Assembly: GCA_037045435.1 (NCBI GenBank)
Contig: JBAOID010000020.1
Location: 1 to 64,000, forward strand
Source: CBDUEF01 sp018063485
Lineage (GTDB): Bacteria; Pseudomonadota; Alphaproteobacteria; Rhodobacterales; Rhodobacteraceae
Reading direction: 5' to 3'
DNA: 64,000 nucleotides
Below the pieces are notes generated by a model that did not search any database, was not told the origin of the DNA, and saw nothing but the letters and a program-made list of their open reading frames with translations. A program made the translations under genes and the position numbers. This document shows, piece after piece, positions 56,837 to 64,000 of the stretch; position 1 is the first letter of the stretch; every line of letters starts with the position of its first letter.

Positions 56837-58128
56837 GCCCTCGCGGCGCAAAACGCATCACCACCAGCAGCACGACCCCAGAGCGTCAGCAACCGAAGTT
56901 GTTGGGCAAAATCGACAAGATGCGCCTTGAGCCAGCCGTCCGTCATCGGTGCAGTGATCAGCCCCATGATGACCGGCCCCGCGTTCTCGACAATCAGCCA
57001 CAGCCATCCCAGCAGCAGCCCGCCCAGCACGGCCCCCCAATTATTGCCCGAGCCACCCACGATCACCATGATCCAGATCAGAAATGTGAACCGCAAAGGT
57101 GAATAGTTCGTTGGGGTGAGCTGCCCCTCCATCGAAGTCAGCATCGCCCCGGCAATGCCGATGACCACCGATCCGATGATGAAAACCTGCAAATGCCGTT
57201 TGGTCACGTTCTTGCCCATGGCGCTGGCGGCAACCTCATTGTCGCGGATGGCGCGCATCATGCGTCCCCAGGGCGATTTCAGCGCGCGTTCGGTGATCCA
57301 GATGATCGCCAGCAAGACACTGCCAAAGATGACCATGTAGAGCAATTTGACCAGAATGGTGGATGCCGTTGTCGGCTCCCATCCCCAATCAGCAACAAAG
57401 GCCAGAAAGCGGGGGCTGACCTGAAGGTCAACTTCCAGCGGCACCGGCCAGGGGCGCGGCAGACCGATCAGGTTTTTCACGCCTCGATCCAGCCAATCCT
57501 CGCTTTTCATCACTGTGACAACGATGTCGGCAATGCCGAGTGTCGCAATCGCAAGATAGTCCGACCGCAGGCCCAAGGCCACTTTGCCAATCGCCCAAGC
57601 CGCGACACCTGCCAACAACCCTCCGACCGGCCAGGCGATCAACGACGGCAGGCCCAGGCCGCCAATGTTGCCGGAGGTTGCGGGGTCAAAAGCCTCGATG
57701 GCGCTGACGGCCGGATCGAACAGGGCGCGGAACGAAAAGAACCCGGCGATCAGCAGCACTGTCATGGTTACAGAGCGTTTGCGGCCGGGTTTCAGGTGCT
57801 TCCAGAGGTAAATCGCCGCAGTGATCACGGCCATTCCGAACATCAAGGCCCCCAGCACCCGCCATCCGCCAGCAGCAAAAGCCTGTGGCACTGGCTGGGC
57901 TGAAACCAGAACAACGGCAAGCCCGCCCAAGGCGACAGACCCCATGATACCGGTGGAAAACAACCCGGCGTAGCCCCATTGCATGTTAACGCCCAAGGCC
58001 ATGATGGCCGAGAGGATGCCAATGTTCAGGATTTGCAAGCTGAGGTTCCAGCTTTGCCAAACGCCGGTGATGATGAACAGCAAGGCCACTGCGGCAAAGA
58101 GGATCAGATTCCTTTTTGGCACGATCAT
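56820..58128 (-). CDS. livM: Branched-chain amino-acid-type ABC transporter permease LivM (frameshift near 3' end)
   Basis: Second permease of the ABC importer, about 435 residues. ATG 58128 overlaps the livH stop (ATGA). Family features are ILNIGILSAIMALGVNMQWGYAGLFSTG, LGLRSDYLAIATLGIADI with the EAA-type loop near RAIRDNEVAASAMGKNV, and IVGGSGNNWGAVLGGLLLG. An extra base near 56880-56884 disturbs the tail; removing it gives LLLVVMRFAPRGLIPEK and a stop at 56820, inside the converging glycosyltransferase gene. It is longer than E. coli LivM owing to an additional N-terminal hydrophobic segment. Confidence 0.9.
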
Positions 58129-59129
58129 TTCCCCTTGAAGAGCCCGGTGGGCATGAACAGCAACACGATGATCAGGATCGAAAAGCTGACGGCAACCTTG
58201 TAATCGGTGGACAAAAGCTGCATCAGCCCATCGGGGGCAAGCGACGCCGGAAGCAGGTAAACCAGAACCTTTTTCCAGGCATAGGTTACAATCACCTCGG
58301 AAAAGGCCACGATATAGGCCCCGGCAATGGCGCCAAGAGGCGAGCCAAGCCCGCCAACAACGGCTGATGCGAATATTGGCAAGAGCAGTTGAAAATAGAT
58401 GAATGGCCGGAAGGACTTGTCCAATCCGTAGAGTGAGCCTGCGATGACAGCGAGGGCCGCTGCGATGACCCAAGTCACCTGAACCACTCGATCCGGATTG
58501 ATGCCGGACAACAGCGCCAGATCTTCGTTATCGGAAAAAGCGCGCATGGATTTGCCGGTGCGGGTCTTTTGCAAGAACCAGAACAGGGCTGCCATGCAGG
58601 CAAAGGCCAGAATAACGGTGATGGCTGTGGTGGTCTTGATCGCCACCCCTTCCGCAAGGCCGGTCCAATTCTTGAACTGTTGAGCGGTGACCACAAAACG
58701 TTCGCCATCCGAGAAATTCTGCTCATCCGTGCCGATGATGATGCGCACCAATCCGTTCATGATGAACATCACCCCGGCGGAGACGATGACCAGAATGATC
58801 GGCTGTGCCTTTTTCTTGCGATAAAAGGCGTAGACGGTCTTGTCGGTCAGCAGCAAAAGCCCCGCTGTGATGGCAATCGAAAACGGCAGGGCCAGCAGGG
58901 CAGTGGGCAAGGGTCCGCCGGTGATCCCCATCGACTGAAACCACCAGGTGAACAGGATCGTCACCATGGTGCCAAAGGCCATGGTGTCGCCATGGGCGAA
59001 ATTCGAAAACCGCAGCACTGCGAAGATCAAGGTCACGCCAAGGGCACCCAAGGCCAATTGGCTGCCGTAAGACAGTGCTGGCACCACGATATAGTTCAAA
59101 ATGGCCGCGAGGGCATTGAGGATATCCAT
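58125..59129 (-). CDS. livH: Branched-chain amino-acid-type ABC transporter permease LivH
   Basis: First permease of the importer, 334 residues with about eight helices. ATG 59129 follows GGAGGG. Conserved features: SQLALGALGVTLIFAVLRFSN, NFAHGDTMAFGTMV, and the cytoplasmic loop MRAFSDNEDLALLSGINPDRV followed by GLGSPLGAIAGAYIVAFSEV. It lies 114 bp after livF, with two hairpins in the gap, and overlaps livM by 4 bp. Confidence 0.92.
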   Translation of the reverse strand: MDILNALAAILNYIVVPALSYGSQLALGALGVTLIFAVLRFSNFAHGDTMAFGTMVTILFTWWFQSMGITGGPLPTALLALPFSIAITAGLLLLTDKTVYAFYRKKKAQPIILVIVSAGVMFIMNGLVRIIIGTDEQNFSDGERFVVTAQQFKNWTGLAEGVAIKTTTAITVILAFACMAALFWFLQKTRTGKSMRAFSDNEDLALLSGINPDRVVQVTWVIAAALAVIAGSLYGLDKSFRPFIYFQLLLPIFASAVVGGLGSPLGAIAGAYIVAFSEVIVTYAWKKVLVYLLPASLAPDGLMQLLSTDYKVAVSFSILIIVLLFMPTGLFKGK

Positions 59130-59162
59130 CACATAAGTCCCTCCGATTTGACGCAGTCTGGT

Positions 59163-59198
59163 GTCGCAAGGTAGCGACAAGGCCCGGCAAACCCGGGC
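59163..59198 (-). promoter_or_regulatory. Two tandem hairpins between livF and livH
   Basis: GCCCGG-CAAAC-CCGGGC (59182-59198) and GTCGC-AAGGTA-GCGAC (59163-59178) form two adjacent stems in the intercistronic gap. Neither has a T tract, so they are more likely mRNA-processing or stabilising structures than terminators. Confidence 0.5.
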
Positions 59199-59243
59199 GT
59201 TGCCTTCAAAAGCGAGGCTGCGATGATCCCGATTGCCATTCTG

Positions 59244-59954
59244 TTACCCACCAAGGAACGAGCGGCGAACTTCCGGATCTGCCAGGAGTGCCTGACCAGT
59301 CCCGCTAAATCGGTTGCCGCCCTGAACCAGAACATAGCCCTTGTCCGCAATTTCAAGGGCTTGGCGCGCATTCTGTTCAACCATCAGGATAGAGATCCCG
59401 CTGCGGGCAATCTCGATGATGCGGTCAAACAATTCATCCATCACGATCGGGCTGACCCCTGCCGTCGGCTCGTCCAGCATCAGCACCTTGGGCTGGGTCA
59501 TCAAGGCGCGCCCGACTGCCACCTGTTGACGCTGCCCACCCGAAAGCTCGCCCGCTGCTTGCCGCCGTTTGTCGCGCAGGATCGGAAACAGATCATAGAT
59601 CTGTTCAATAGTGGCCTTGATGTTGTCGCGCCGAAGAAAGGCCCCCATTTCAAGATTTTCTTCCACCGTCATCGACGTGAAGATGTTCTGGGTTTGCGGC
59701 ACGAAAGCCATGCCCTTGGCCACTCGCGCCTGCGGAGTCAGTTTTGTGATATCTTCGCCCGCCAGGCGCACCGCACCGTTGCGCAGCTTCAGCATGCCGA
59801 ACACCGCTTTCATGGCGGTGGATTTGCCAGCGCCATTCGGCCCGACAATCACGGCGATCTGCCCCTTTTCGACGGCGATTGTGCAATCGTGCAAGATATC
59901 AACCGTGCCGTAGCCCCCGGTCATCGCCTCACCGATCAAAAAGGGTTCAGCCAT
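59244..59954 (-). CDS. livF: Branched-chain amino-acid-type ABC transporter ATPase LivF
   Basis: ATP-binding subunit of 236 residues. Walker A is GPNGAGKST, the Q-loop is FVPQTQNIF, the signature is LSGGQRQQVAVG and Walker B is VLMLDEPTAG, followed by the H-loop analogue ILMVEQNARQAL typical of LivF. It overlaps livG by 8 bp, so the two ATPases are made together. Confidence 0.93.
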   Translation of the reverse strand: MAEPFLIGEAMTGGYGTVDILHDCTIAVEKGQIAVIVGPNGAGKSTAMKAVFGMLKLRNGAVRLAGEDITKLTPQARVAKGMAFVPQTQNIFTSMTVEENLEMGAFLRRDNIKATIEQIYDLFPILRDKRRQAAGELSGGQRQQVAVGRALMTQPKVLMLDEPTAGVSPIVMDELFDRIIEIARSGISILMVEQNARQALEIADKGYVLVQGGNRFSGTGQALLADPEVRRSFLGG

Positions 59955-60735
59955 GCGCCGCGTCCTTCACCTTGTTCTTCAGCCCCGTGCCCAGATAGGC
60001 CTCGATCACACGTTCATTGTTCTTGATCTCATCCACCGTGCCCTGTGCCAGAACGTGGCCTTCGGCCATGCAGATCACCGGATCGCAAAGCCGGGCAATG
60101 AAATCCATATCGTGCTCAATCGCGCAGAAAGTATAGCCGCGCTCTTTGTTCAACCGGATGATCGCATCGCCAATGGTGTTCAACAGGGTGCGGTTCACGC
60201 CCGCGCCCACCTCGTCAAGAAATACGATCTTGGCATCCACCATCATGGTGCGGCCCAGTTCCAACAGCTTTTTCTGCCCGCCCGAGATATTGGCGGCCTG
60301 CTGATCGGCAAGATGGCTGATGGTCAGGAAATCAAGCACTTCGTCGGCTTTCTCGGCCAGGCGCCGCTCTTGTATGGCTACGGCACCGCGGCGAAAGCAG
60401 GCATTCCAGATGCTCTCCCCAGATTGCCCGGCGGGCACCATCATCAGGTTTTCCCGTACGGTCATGCTGCCGAATTCATGGGCAATCTGAAAGGTGCGCA
60501 GCAAGCCCTTGTCGAACAGCACATGCGGCGGCAGGCCGGTGATATCCTCGCCATCCATGATGACGCGGCCCGAGCTGGGTGGCAAACGGCCCGCAATCAC
60601 GTTGAACAGCGTGGTTTTTCCCGCGCCATTGGGGCCGATCAGCCCGGTAATCGAGCCGGTCTCGATCCGCAGCGAGGCGCCGTCAACGGCACGGAATGCG
60701 CCGAAATGTCGGTGCAGATTCTGGACTTCGATCAT
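59947..60735 (-). CDS. livG: Branched-chain amino-acid-type ABC transporter ATPase LivG
   Basis: ATP-binding subunit of 262 residues. Walker A is GPNGAGKTT, the Q-loop is RTFQIAHEF, the signature is ISGGQKKLLELG and Walker B is IVFLDEVGAGVN (Val in place of the usual Pro), with CAIEHDMDFIARL at the H-loop. ATG 60735 follows GGGGG. It comes 114 bp after the binding-protein gene, separated by a hairpin. Confidence 0.92.
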   Translation of the reverse strand: MIEVQNLHRHFGAFRAVDGASLRIETGSITGLIGPNGAGKTTLFNVIAGRLPPSSGRVIMDGEDITGLPPHVLFDKGLLRTFQIAHEFGSMTVRENLMMVPAGQSGESIWNACFRRGAVAIQERRLAEKADEVLDFLTISHLADQQAANISGGQKKLLELGRTMMVDAKIVFLDEVGAGVNRTLLNTIGDAIIRLNKERGYTFCAIEHDMDFIARLCDPVICMAEGHVLAQGTVDEIKNNERVIEAYLGTGLKNKVKDAAHG

Positions 60736-60801
60736 GCTTTCCCCCTGATTGCGGCCTCTTGTCATGCGTTATCGCAAGCGGGTCGCCTTACCAGACAGCA
60801 A

Positions 60802-60825
60802 CGGCCCAAGGAATTCCTCGGGCCG
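60802..60825 (-). promoter_or_regulatory. Hairpin after the liv binding-protein gene
   Basis: CGGCCC and GGGCCG enclose the self-complementary GGAATTCC in the gap between the binding-protein stop (60850) and livG. It has no T tract. Such structures often stabilise the upstream message so that the binding protein is made in excess of the membrane parts. Confidence 0.5.
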
Positions 60826-60849
60826 CGCCAGTTCTCTGAAGTTACAAGC

Positions 60850-62040
60850 TCAATGGAACTTCACGGTTTCGTATTTGCCACCTTTGACGACGAACTCGCG
60901 ATAGCGGCCAGCGCTTTCGCCAGGTCCGATCAGTTCGACACCCGAGGCGCCATCGTAGTCGATGTCAACGCCCTGGCTGACCAACTCCATCGCCTTGCCC
61001 AATTCGCCGGGAAGGATTTTCTCACCCGGTGCATTGGCGATATCCATGATCTTGTCTTTGTAGACCTTGGAGTCGGTGCTGCCGGCTGCCTGCATCGCCA
61101 ACATGATCAGCGCTGCGGCGTCATAGGATTCCATGGAATAGGCCGAGGTTGCGTCAAAAGGCGGGGTTGCAGCCTTGGCCATCTCGGTCAGGATCGCCGC
61201 TCCGGCGCTATCGGATTGCGCAATCTGCCCATAAGAGCCGTCCAGCGCCGGTCCGATGTTTTTGGGCAGGTTGTCGCCGACCATGCCGCCGGGCAGGCCG
61301 AACTGGGTGAAAGCACCCGAGTCGAGCGAGGCCTGAATGATCCCCTTGCCGCCCTGATCAAGATAGCCGGCTACCACCAGAAGATCGCCTCCCGCTGCGG
61401 CCAGCGAGGCGACCTCGGCGGAATAGTCGGCTTTGCCGTCATCATGCGGCGCGTTGATGGTAACGGTGCCGCCTTTGGCGATGAAAGCCGCAGATATTGC
61501 CTCGGACAGGCCCTTTCCGTAATCGGTGTTGGAATAGGTCAGGGCGATGGATTTGACACCATGCTCGACCAGAACGTCCGCCATCACTTCGCCTTCACGG
61601 GCGTCAGAGGGCGAGGTGCGGAAGAACAGCCCATCATCCTCGGCGGTGGAAAGGGCAGGCGAGGTGGCCGAAGGAGACACCATCACGATGCCATTCGGGC
61701 GCGCGACATTTTGCAAGACGGCGGCGGTGACGCCCGAGCAATCGCCACCCACGATGCCTTTGACGCCTTCGGCGGTGACCAGACGCTCACCAGCGGCAGT
61801 GGCCGCAGCCGAGTCGCCACAGGTCGAGTCGCCGCGAACCGGGACAAACACCCAGCCATTGGCGGCTTTGCCAGCGTCATTGACCTCTTTCATGGCCAGT
61901 TCGGCCGCGCCGGCCATATGGCCGGTCAAGGATTCGATCGGGCCGGTGAAGCCGATCAGAATGCCGATTTTCACATCTTCGGCGCCAGCAGCACCAGCCA
62001 TGAGTGCCGAAGCAGCCGTGGCCAAAAGTAGTTTTTTCAT
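60850..62040 (-). CDS. Branched-chain amino-acid-type ABC transporter substrate-binding protein
   Basis: Periplasmic type I binding protein of 396 residues. The signal peptide is MKKLLLATAASALMAGAAGA with cleavage near AGA-E. The mature protein begins EDVKIGILIGFTGPIESLTG, the pattern of LivJ/LivK relatives. GDSTCGDS and GGDCSGVTAAVLQN contribute two cysteines likely to form a disulfide. GGAG precedes the ATG. It is the first gene of the binding protein-livG-livF-livH-livM operon. The ligand is not certain: amino acids, or given the neighbours, N-methylated ones. Confidence 0.9.
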   Translation of the reverse strand: MKKLLLATAASALMAGAAGAEDVKIGILIGFTGPIESLTGHMAGAAELAMKEVNDAGKAANGWVFVPVRGDSTCGDSAAATAAGERLVTAEGVKGIVGGDCSGVTAAVLQNVARPNGIVMVSPSATSPALSTAEDDGLFFRTSPSDAREGEVMADVLVEHGVKSIALTYSNTDYGKGLSEAISAAFIAKGGTVTINAPHDDGKADYSAEVASLAAAGGDLLVVAGYLDQGGKGIIQASLDSGAFTQFGLPGGMVGDNLPKNIGPALDGSYGQIAQSDSAGAAILTEMAKAATPPFDATSAYSMESYDAAALIMLAMQAAGSTDSKVYKDKIMDIANAPGEKILPGELGKAMELVSQGVDIDYDGASGVELIGPGESAGRYREFVVKGGKYETVKFH

Positions 62041-62222
62041 TGTTAACTCCCATGTTGGATCGCAATCCCATTGTCGAACCTAGAATGTGGACTTCAAAAA
62101 GGAAAGCAGGCTTTGTATTTTCTTGATCGGTCTTTGCAAGCGCCGAATTTTGCGATGCTATGCATGGACAATCAATGCTTCAAGCCTAAAATATCTGTCA
62201 CACCAAGATCGGATCAACCGGA

Positions 62223-63245
62223 TCAGATCGACAGCCTGCCAAGGATCGGCGAAGCTACCCCTTGGCTGCCACGCTCCCGGTAGGGCGTTGTATTGTAATG
62301 GCTTCGGTAGCATTTCGAAAAATGCGACGGGCTGGCGAAACCGCAGGCAAGCGCCACGTTGATCACGCTCATATCGGTTTGCATCAGCAAGTTGCGCGCT
62401 TTTTGCAGGCGGATTTCCATGTAATAGCGTTTTGGGCTTCGGTTGAGATAACGCCGAAACAGTCGCTCGAGTTGCCGTGTGGACATTCCAACCTTGTCGG
62501 CCAGATCGGCCGGTGTCATCGGATCTTCGATATTGCCTTCCATCATCTGGATGACTTGTGAAAGTTTTGGGTGCCGCACGCCAATTCTCGTCGGGATCGA
62601 CAGGCGCTGCGTGTCCTGATCGGTGCGGATCGTCGAATAGATCATCAGATCGGCAACGTTGTTGGCCAGATCTTCGCCGTGATCGGACGCGATGATGCGC
62701 AGCATCAGGTCGATCGACGAAATGCCGCCCGCGGTGGACCATCGGTTGCCTTCCATCACGAACACCGATTTCGTCAGCGTCACCTGATCGAACTCTTCGG
62801 CAAAACCATCCTGATTTTCCCAATGAATCGTTGCTTTCTTGCCTTCGAGCAACCCGGCTTTGGCCAAGGCATAGGATCCGGTGCACAGACCCCCAATGGC
62901 AATCCCGCGCCGCGCTTCACGGCGAAGCCAGTTCACGACCGCCTTGGTCGTGGTCCGCTGAATCTCGATGCCGCCGCAGACCAGAATCGTATCTTCACGC
63001 TCGACTTCCGTCAGGCCAAAGTCCAGTTTGAAGGTTGCCCCGTTCGAGCAGGTCTTTTCAACGCCGCCTTCGCCGCAGAGCGCCCAAGTGTAGATCGGCT
63101 CGCCGACAGCGTGATTTGCCAGGCGCAGAGACTCGATTGCCCCGGCGAAATTGATCATGGTGAATTTGTCCAACAGCAAAAACACAAATCGCCGCGGGAC
63201 GGCAGATTTGGCAACCTGAGTGGCTTTGCGCGAAGGGGTGGACAT
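62223..63245 (-). CDS. GlxA-family (DJ-1/PfpI + AraC) transcriptional regulator
   Basis: A 340-residue activator with an N-terminal DJ-1/PfpI-like amidotransferase-fold domain (RRFVFLLLDKFTMINFAGAIE; nucleophile-elbow Cys in IAIGGLCTGSYALAKAG) and a C-terminal AraC DNA-binding domain (TPADLADKVGMSTRQLERLF, then INVALACGFASPSHFSKCYR). This architecture is shared by GbdR, CdhR and ArgR-type regulators of betaine, carnitine and arginine breakdown. It lies 182 bp upstream of the ABC importer on the same strand and near the dimethylglycine dehydrogenase-like gene, plausible targets. Confidence 0.88.
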   Translation of the reverse strand: MSTPSRKATQVAKSAVPRRFVFLLLDKFTMINFAGAIESLRLANHAVGEPIYTWALCGEGGVEKTCSNGATFKLDFGLTEVEREDTILVCGGIEIQRTTTKAVVNWLRREARRGIAIGGLCTGSYALAKAGLLEGKKATIHWENQDGFAEEFDQVTLTKSVFVMEGNRWSTAGGISSIDLMLRIIASDHGEDLANNVADLMIYSTIRTDQDTQRLSIPTRIGVRHPKLSQVIQMMEGNIEDPMTPADLADKVGMSTRQLERLFRRYLNRSPKRYYMEIRLQKARNLLMQTDMSVINVALACGFASPSHFSKCYRSHYNTTPYRERGSQGVASPILGRLSI

Positions 63246-63400
63246 CTTGCGACCTAATCTGTCGTTTTCCGTGGGTAGGGAAACAGGAATTCAGGGCAGC
63301 CGCAAGGGCAATCAAGGGCTGCAAGCGGCTTTGGGTCTTTGCATTTCCTGCACTTCTTCGTATATGGCACCCGATACCGCTAACTTAAGGAATAGCCCCC

Positions 63401-64000
63401 ATGACCAAGGGATGGACAAAAGCAGATTGGCGCGCGAAACCGAGGGTGCAGATGCCGGATTACCCGGATGCGGGTGTGCTCAACGGCGTTGAGGCGCAAC
63501 TGGCGAAATATCCGCCGCTGGTCTTTGCGGGCGAGGCAAGGAAACTGAAAAAGCAGTTGGCGCTTGCCGCCGAGGGCAAGGCGTTTCTTTTGCAGGGCGG
63601 CGATTGTGCCGAGAGTTTTGCCGAATTCAGTGCCGACAATATCCGCGATACCTTTCGGGTAATGCTGCAAATGGCTGTCGTGCTGACCTATGGTGCCAAG
63701 GTGCCGGTGATCAAGGTTGGCCGAATGGCGGGTCAGTTTGCCAAGCCGCGCTCGGCGGGCACCGAAGTGATCGACGGGGTGGAACTGCCCAGCTATCGCG
63801 GTGACATCATCAACGGGTTTGATTTCACCGCCGAGGCCCGCATTCCCGATCCGCAGCGCATGTTGCAGGCCTATACCCAAGCGGCCGCCTCGCTGAACCT
63901 GTTGCGCGCCTTCTCGACCGGTGGTTTTGCCGATATCCACCGCGTTCACAGTTGGACCCTGGGCTTTGCCGAGCATGACAAGGCCGAGCGTTACCGTGAG
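63401..64000 (+). CDS. aroG: Class II 3-deoxy-7-phosphoheptulonate (DAHP) synthase, 3' end outside window
   Basis: First step of the shikimate pathway, joining phosphoenolpyruvate and erythrose-4-phosphate. The frame is open to the window end (200 of about 460 residues). Plant-like class II signatures are visible: MTKGWTKADWRAKPRVQMPD, PPLVFAGEARKLKKQL, FLLQGGDCAESFAEF with the metal-binding Cys, KVGRMAGQFAKPRS, and LPSYRGDIINGFDF. ATG 63401 follows AAGGAA. It diverges from the GlxA-type gene across 155 bp. Confidence 0.93.
   Translation, partial: MTKGWTKADWRAKPRVQMPDYPDAGVLNGVEAQLAKYPPLVFAGEARKLKKQLALAAEGKAFLLQGGDCAESFAEFSADNIRDTFRVMLQMAVVLTYGAKVPVIKVGRMAGQFAKPRSAGTEVIDGVELPSYRGDIINGFDFTAEARIPDPQRMLQAYTQAAASLNLLRAFSTGGFADIHRVHSWTLGFAEHDKAERYRE

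Noticed and set aside
59953..62031. 692-codon open frame antisense to livG and the binding-protein gene
   Set aside because: Mirror of G/C-rich third positions in the real genes. No ribosome site, no recognisable domain, and it crosses two conserved genes.

Overview
The window is a 64 kb stretch of an alphaproteobacterial chromosome, most likely Rhodobacteraceae (Rhodobacter/Paracoccus relatives). Supporting points are the GTTC-N7-GTTC SOS box used by LexA in this group, a DksA with a single zinc-finger cysteine, the neighbouring RNA methyltransferase / PIN-protein pair known from Rhodobacter sphaeroides (RSP_2647 and RSP_2648 families), Bpt, TakP-type TRAP transport, DUF2852/DUF2927 proteins, and G/C-rich third codon positions. 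The content is mostly core genome. I see no prophage, integrase, transposase or CRISPR array; the only mobile-looking sequence is one short palindromic MITE-like element (21317-21434).

Layout. 1-10.4 kb: DNA repair and information genes (ligA, recG, a 40-residue membrane protein behind an SOS box, an IscU/NifU-type scaffold, hisI, gluQ, trmFO, gyrA). 10.4-13.8 kb: arginine/ornithine catabolism (arginase, ornithine cyclodeaminase, divergent Lrp-type regulator) and a PaaG-like isomerase. 13.8-18.9 kb: cytochrome c maturation (ccmF, ccmH) and the ilvIH operon with promoter, leader peptide and attenuator. 19-23.8 kb: a Ca/Na exchanger and a TakP-like TRAP system whose binding protein converges on its permease genes. 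24-32.3 kb: bpt, DUF2852, YbaK-like editing protein, glnE, and the Entner-Doudoroff genes edd-eda. 32.4-41 kb: lipoprotein, methyltransferase-PIN pair, and a leftward MoxR/VWA/DUF2927/DedA/M48 membrane-associated cluster. 41-48.6 kb: dksA, flavin monooxygenase, xthA, erpA, dgt, dsbB, two membrane or protease genes. 48.7-52.5 kb: a tRNA-Leu, a long leader and a 911-residue RTX-Hint protein. 52.7-64 kb: a dimethylglycine-dehydrogenase-like flavoprotein, an ArnT-type glycosyltransferase, a complete branched-chain-type ABC importer, a GlxA/AraC regulator, and the start of class II DAHP synthase.

The sequence carries many apparent single-base indels that break conserved genes (ligA, recG, the IscU-like gene, trmFO, gyrA, arginase, glnE, eda, edd, erpA, the DMGDH-like gene, livM) and probably the anticodon loop of the tRNA. 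Removing or adding one base restores family-typical protein each time, and most of these genes are essential or widely conserved. I therefore read them as sequencing or assembly errors rather than decay, and I annotate each locus as one gene.

The most interesting undescribed elements are: the SOS-box-driven 40-residue membrane protein (a SidA-like candidate); the translationally coupled methyltransferase-PIN pair; the RTX-Hint protein behind a perfect 20-bp palindrome; the DUF2852 promoter with two equal palindromes 60 bp apart, one at an activator-like position; and the MoxR-VWA cluster with several tiny membrane proteins.
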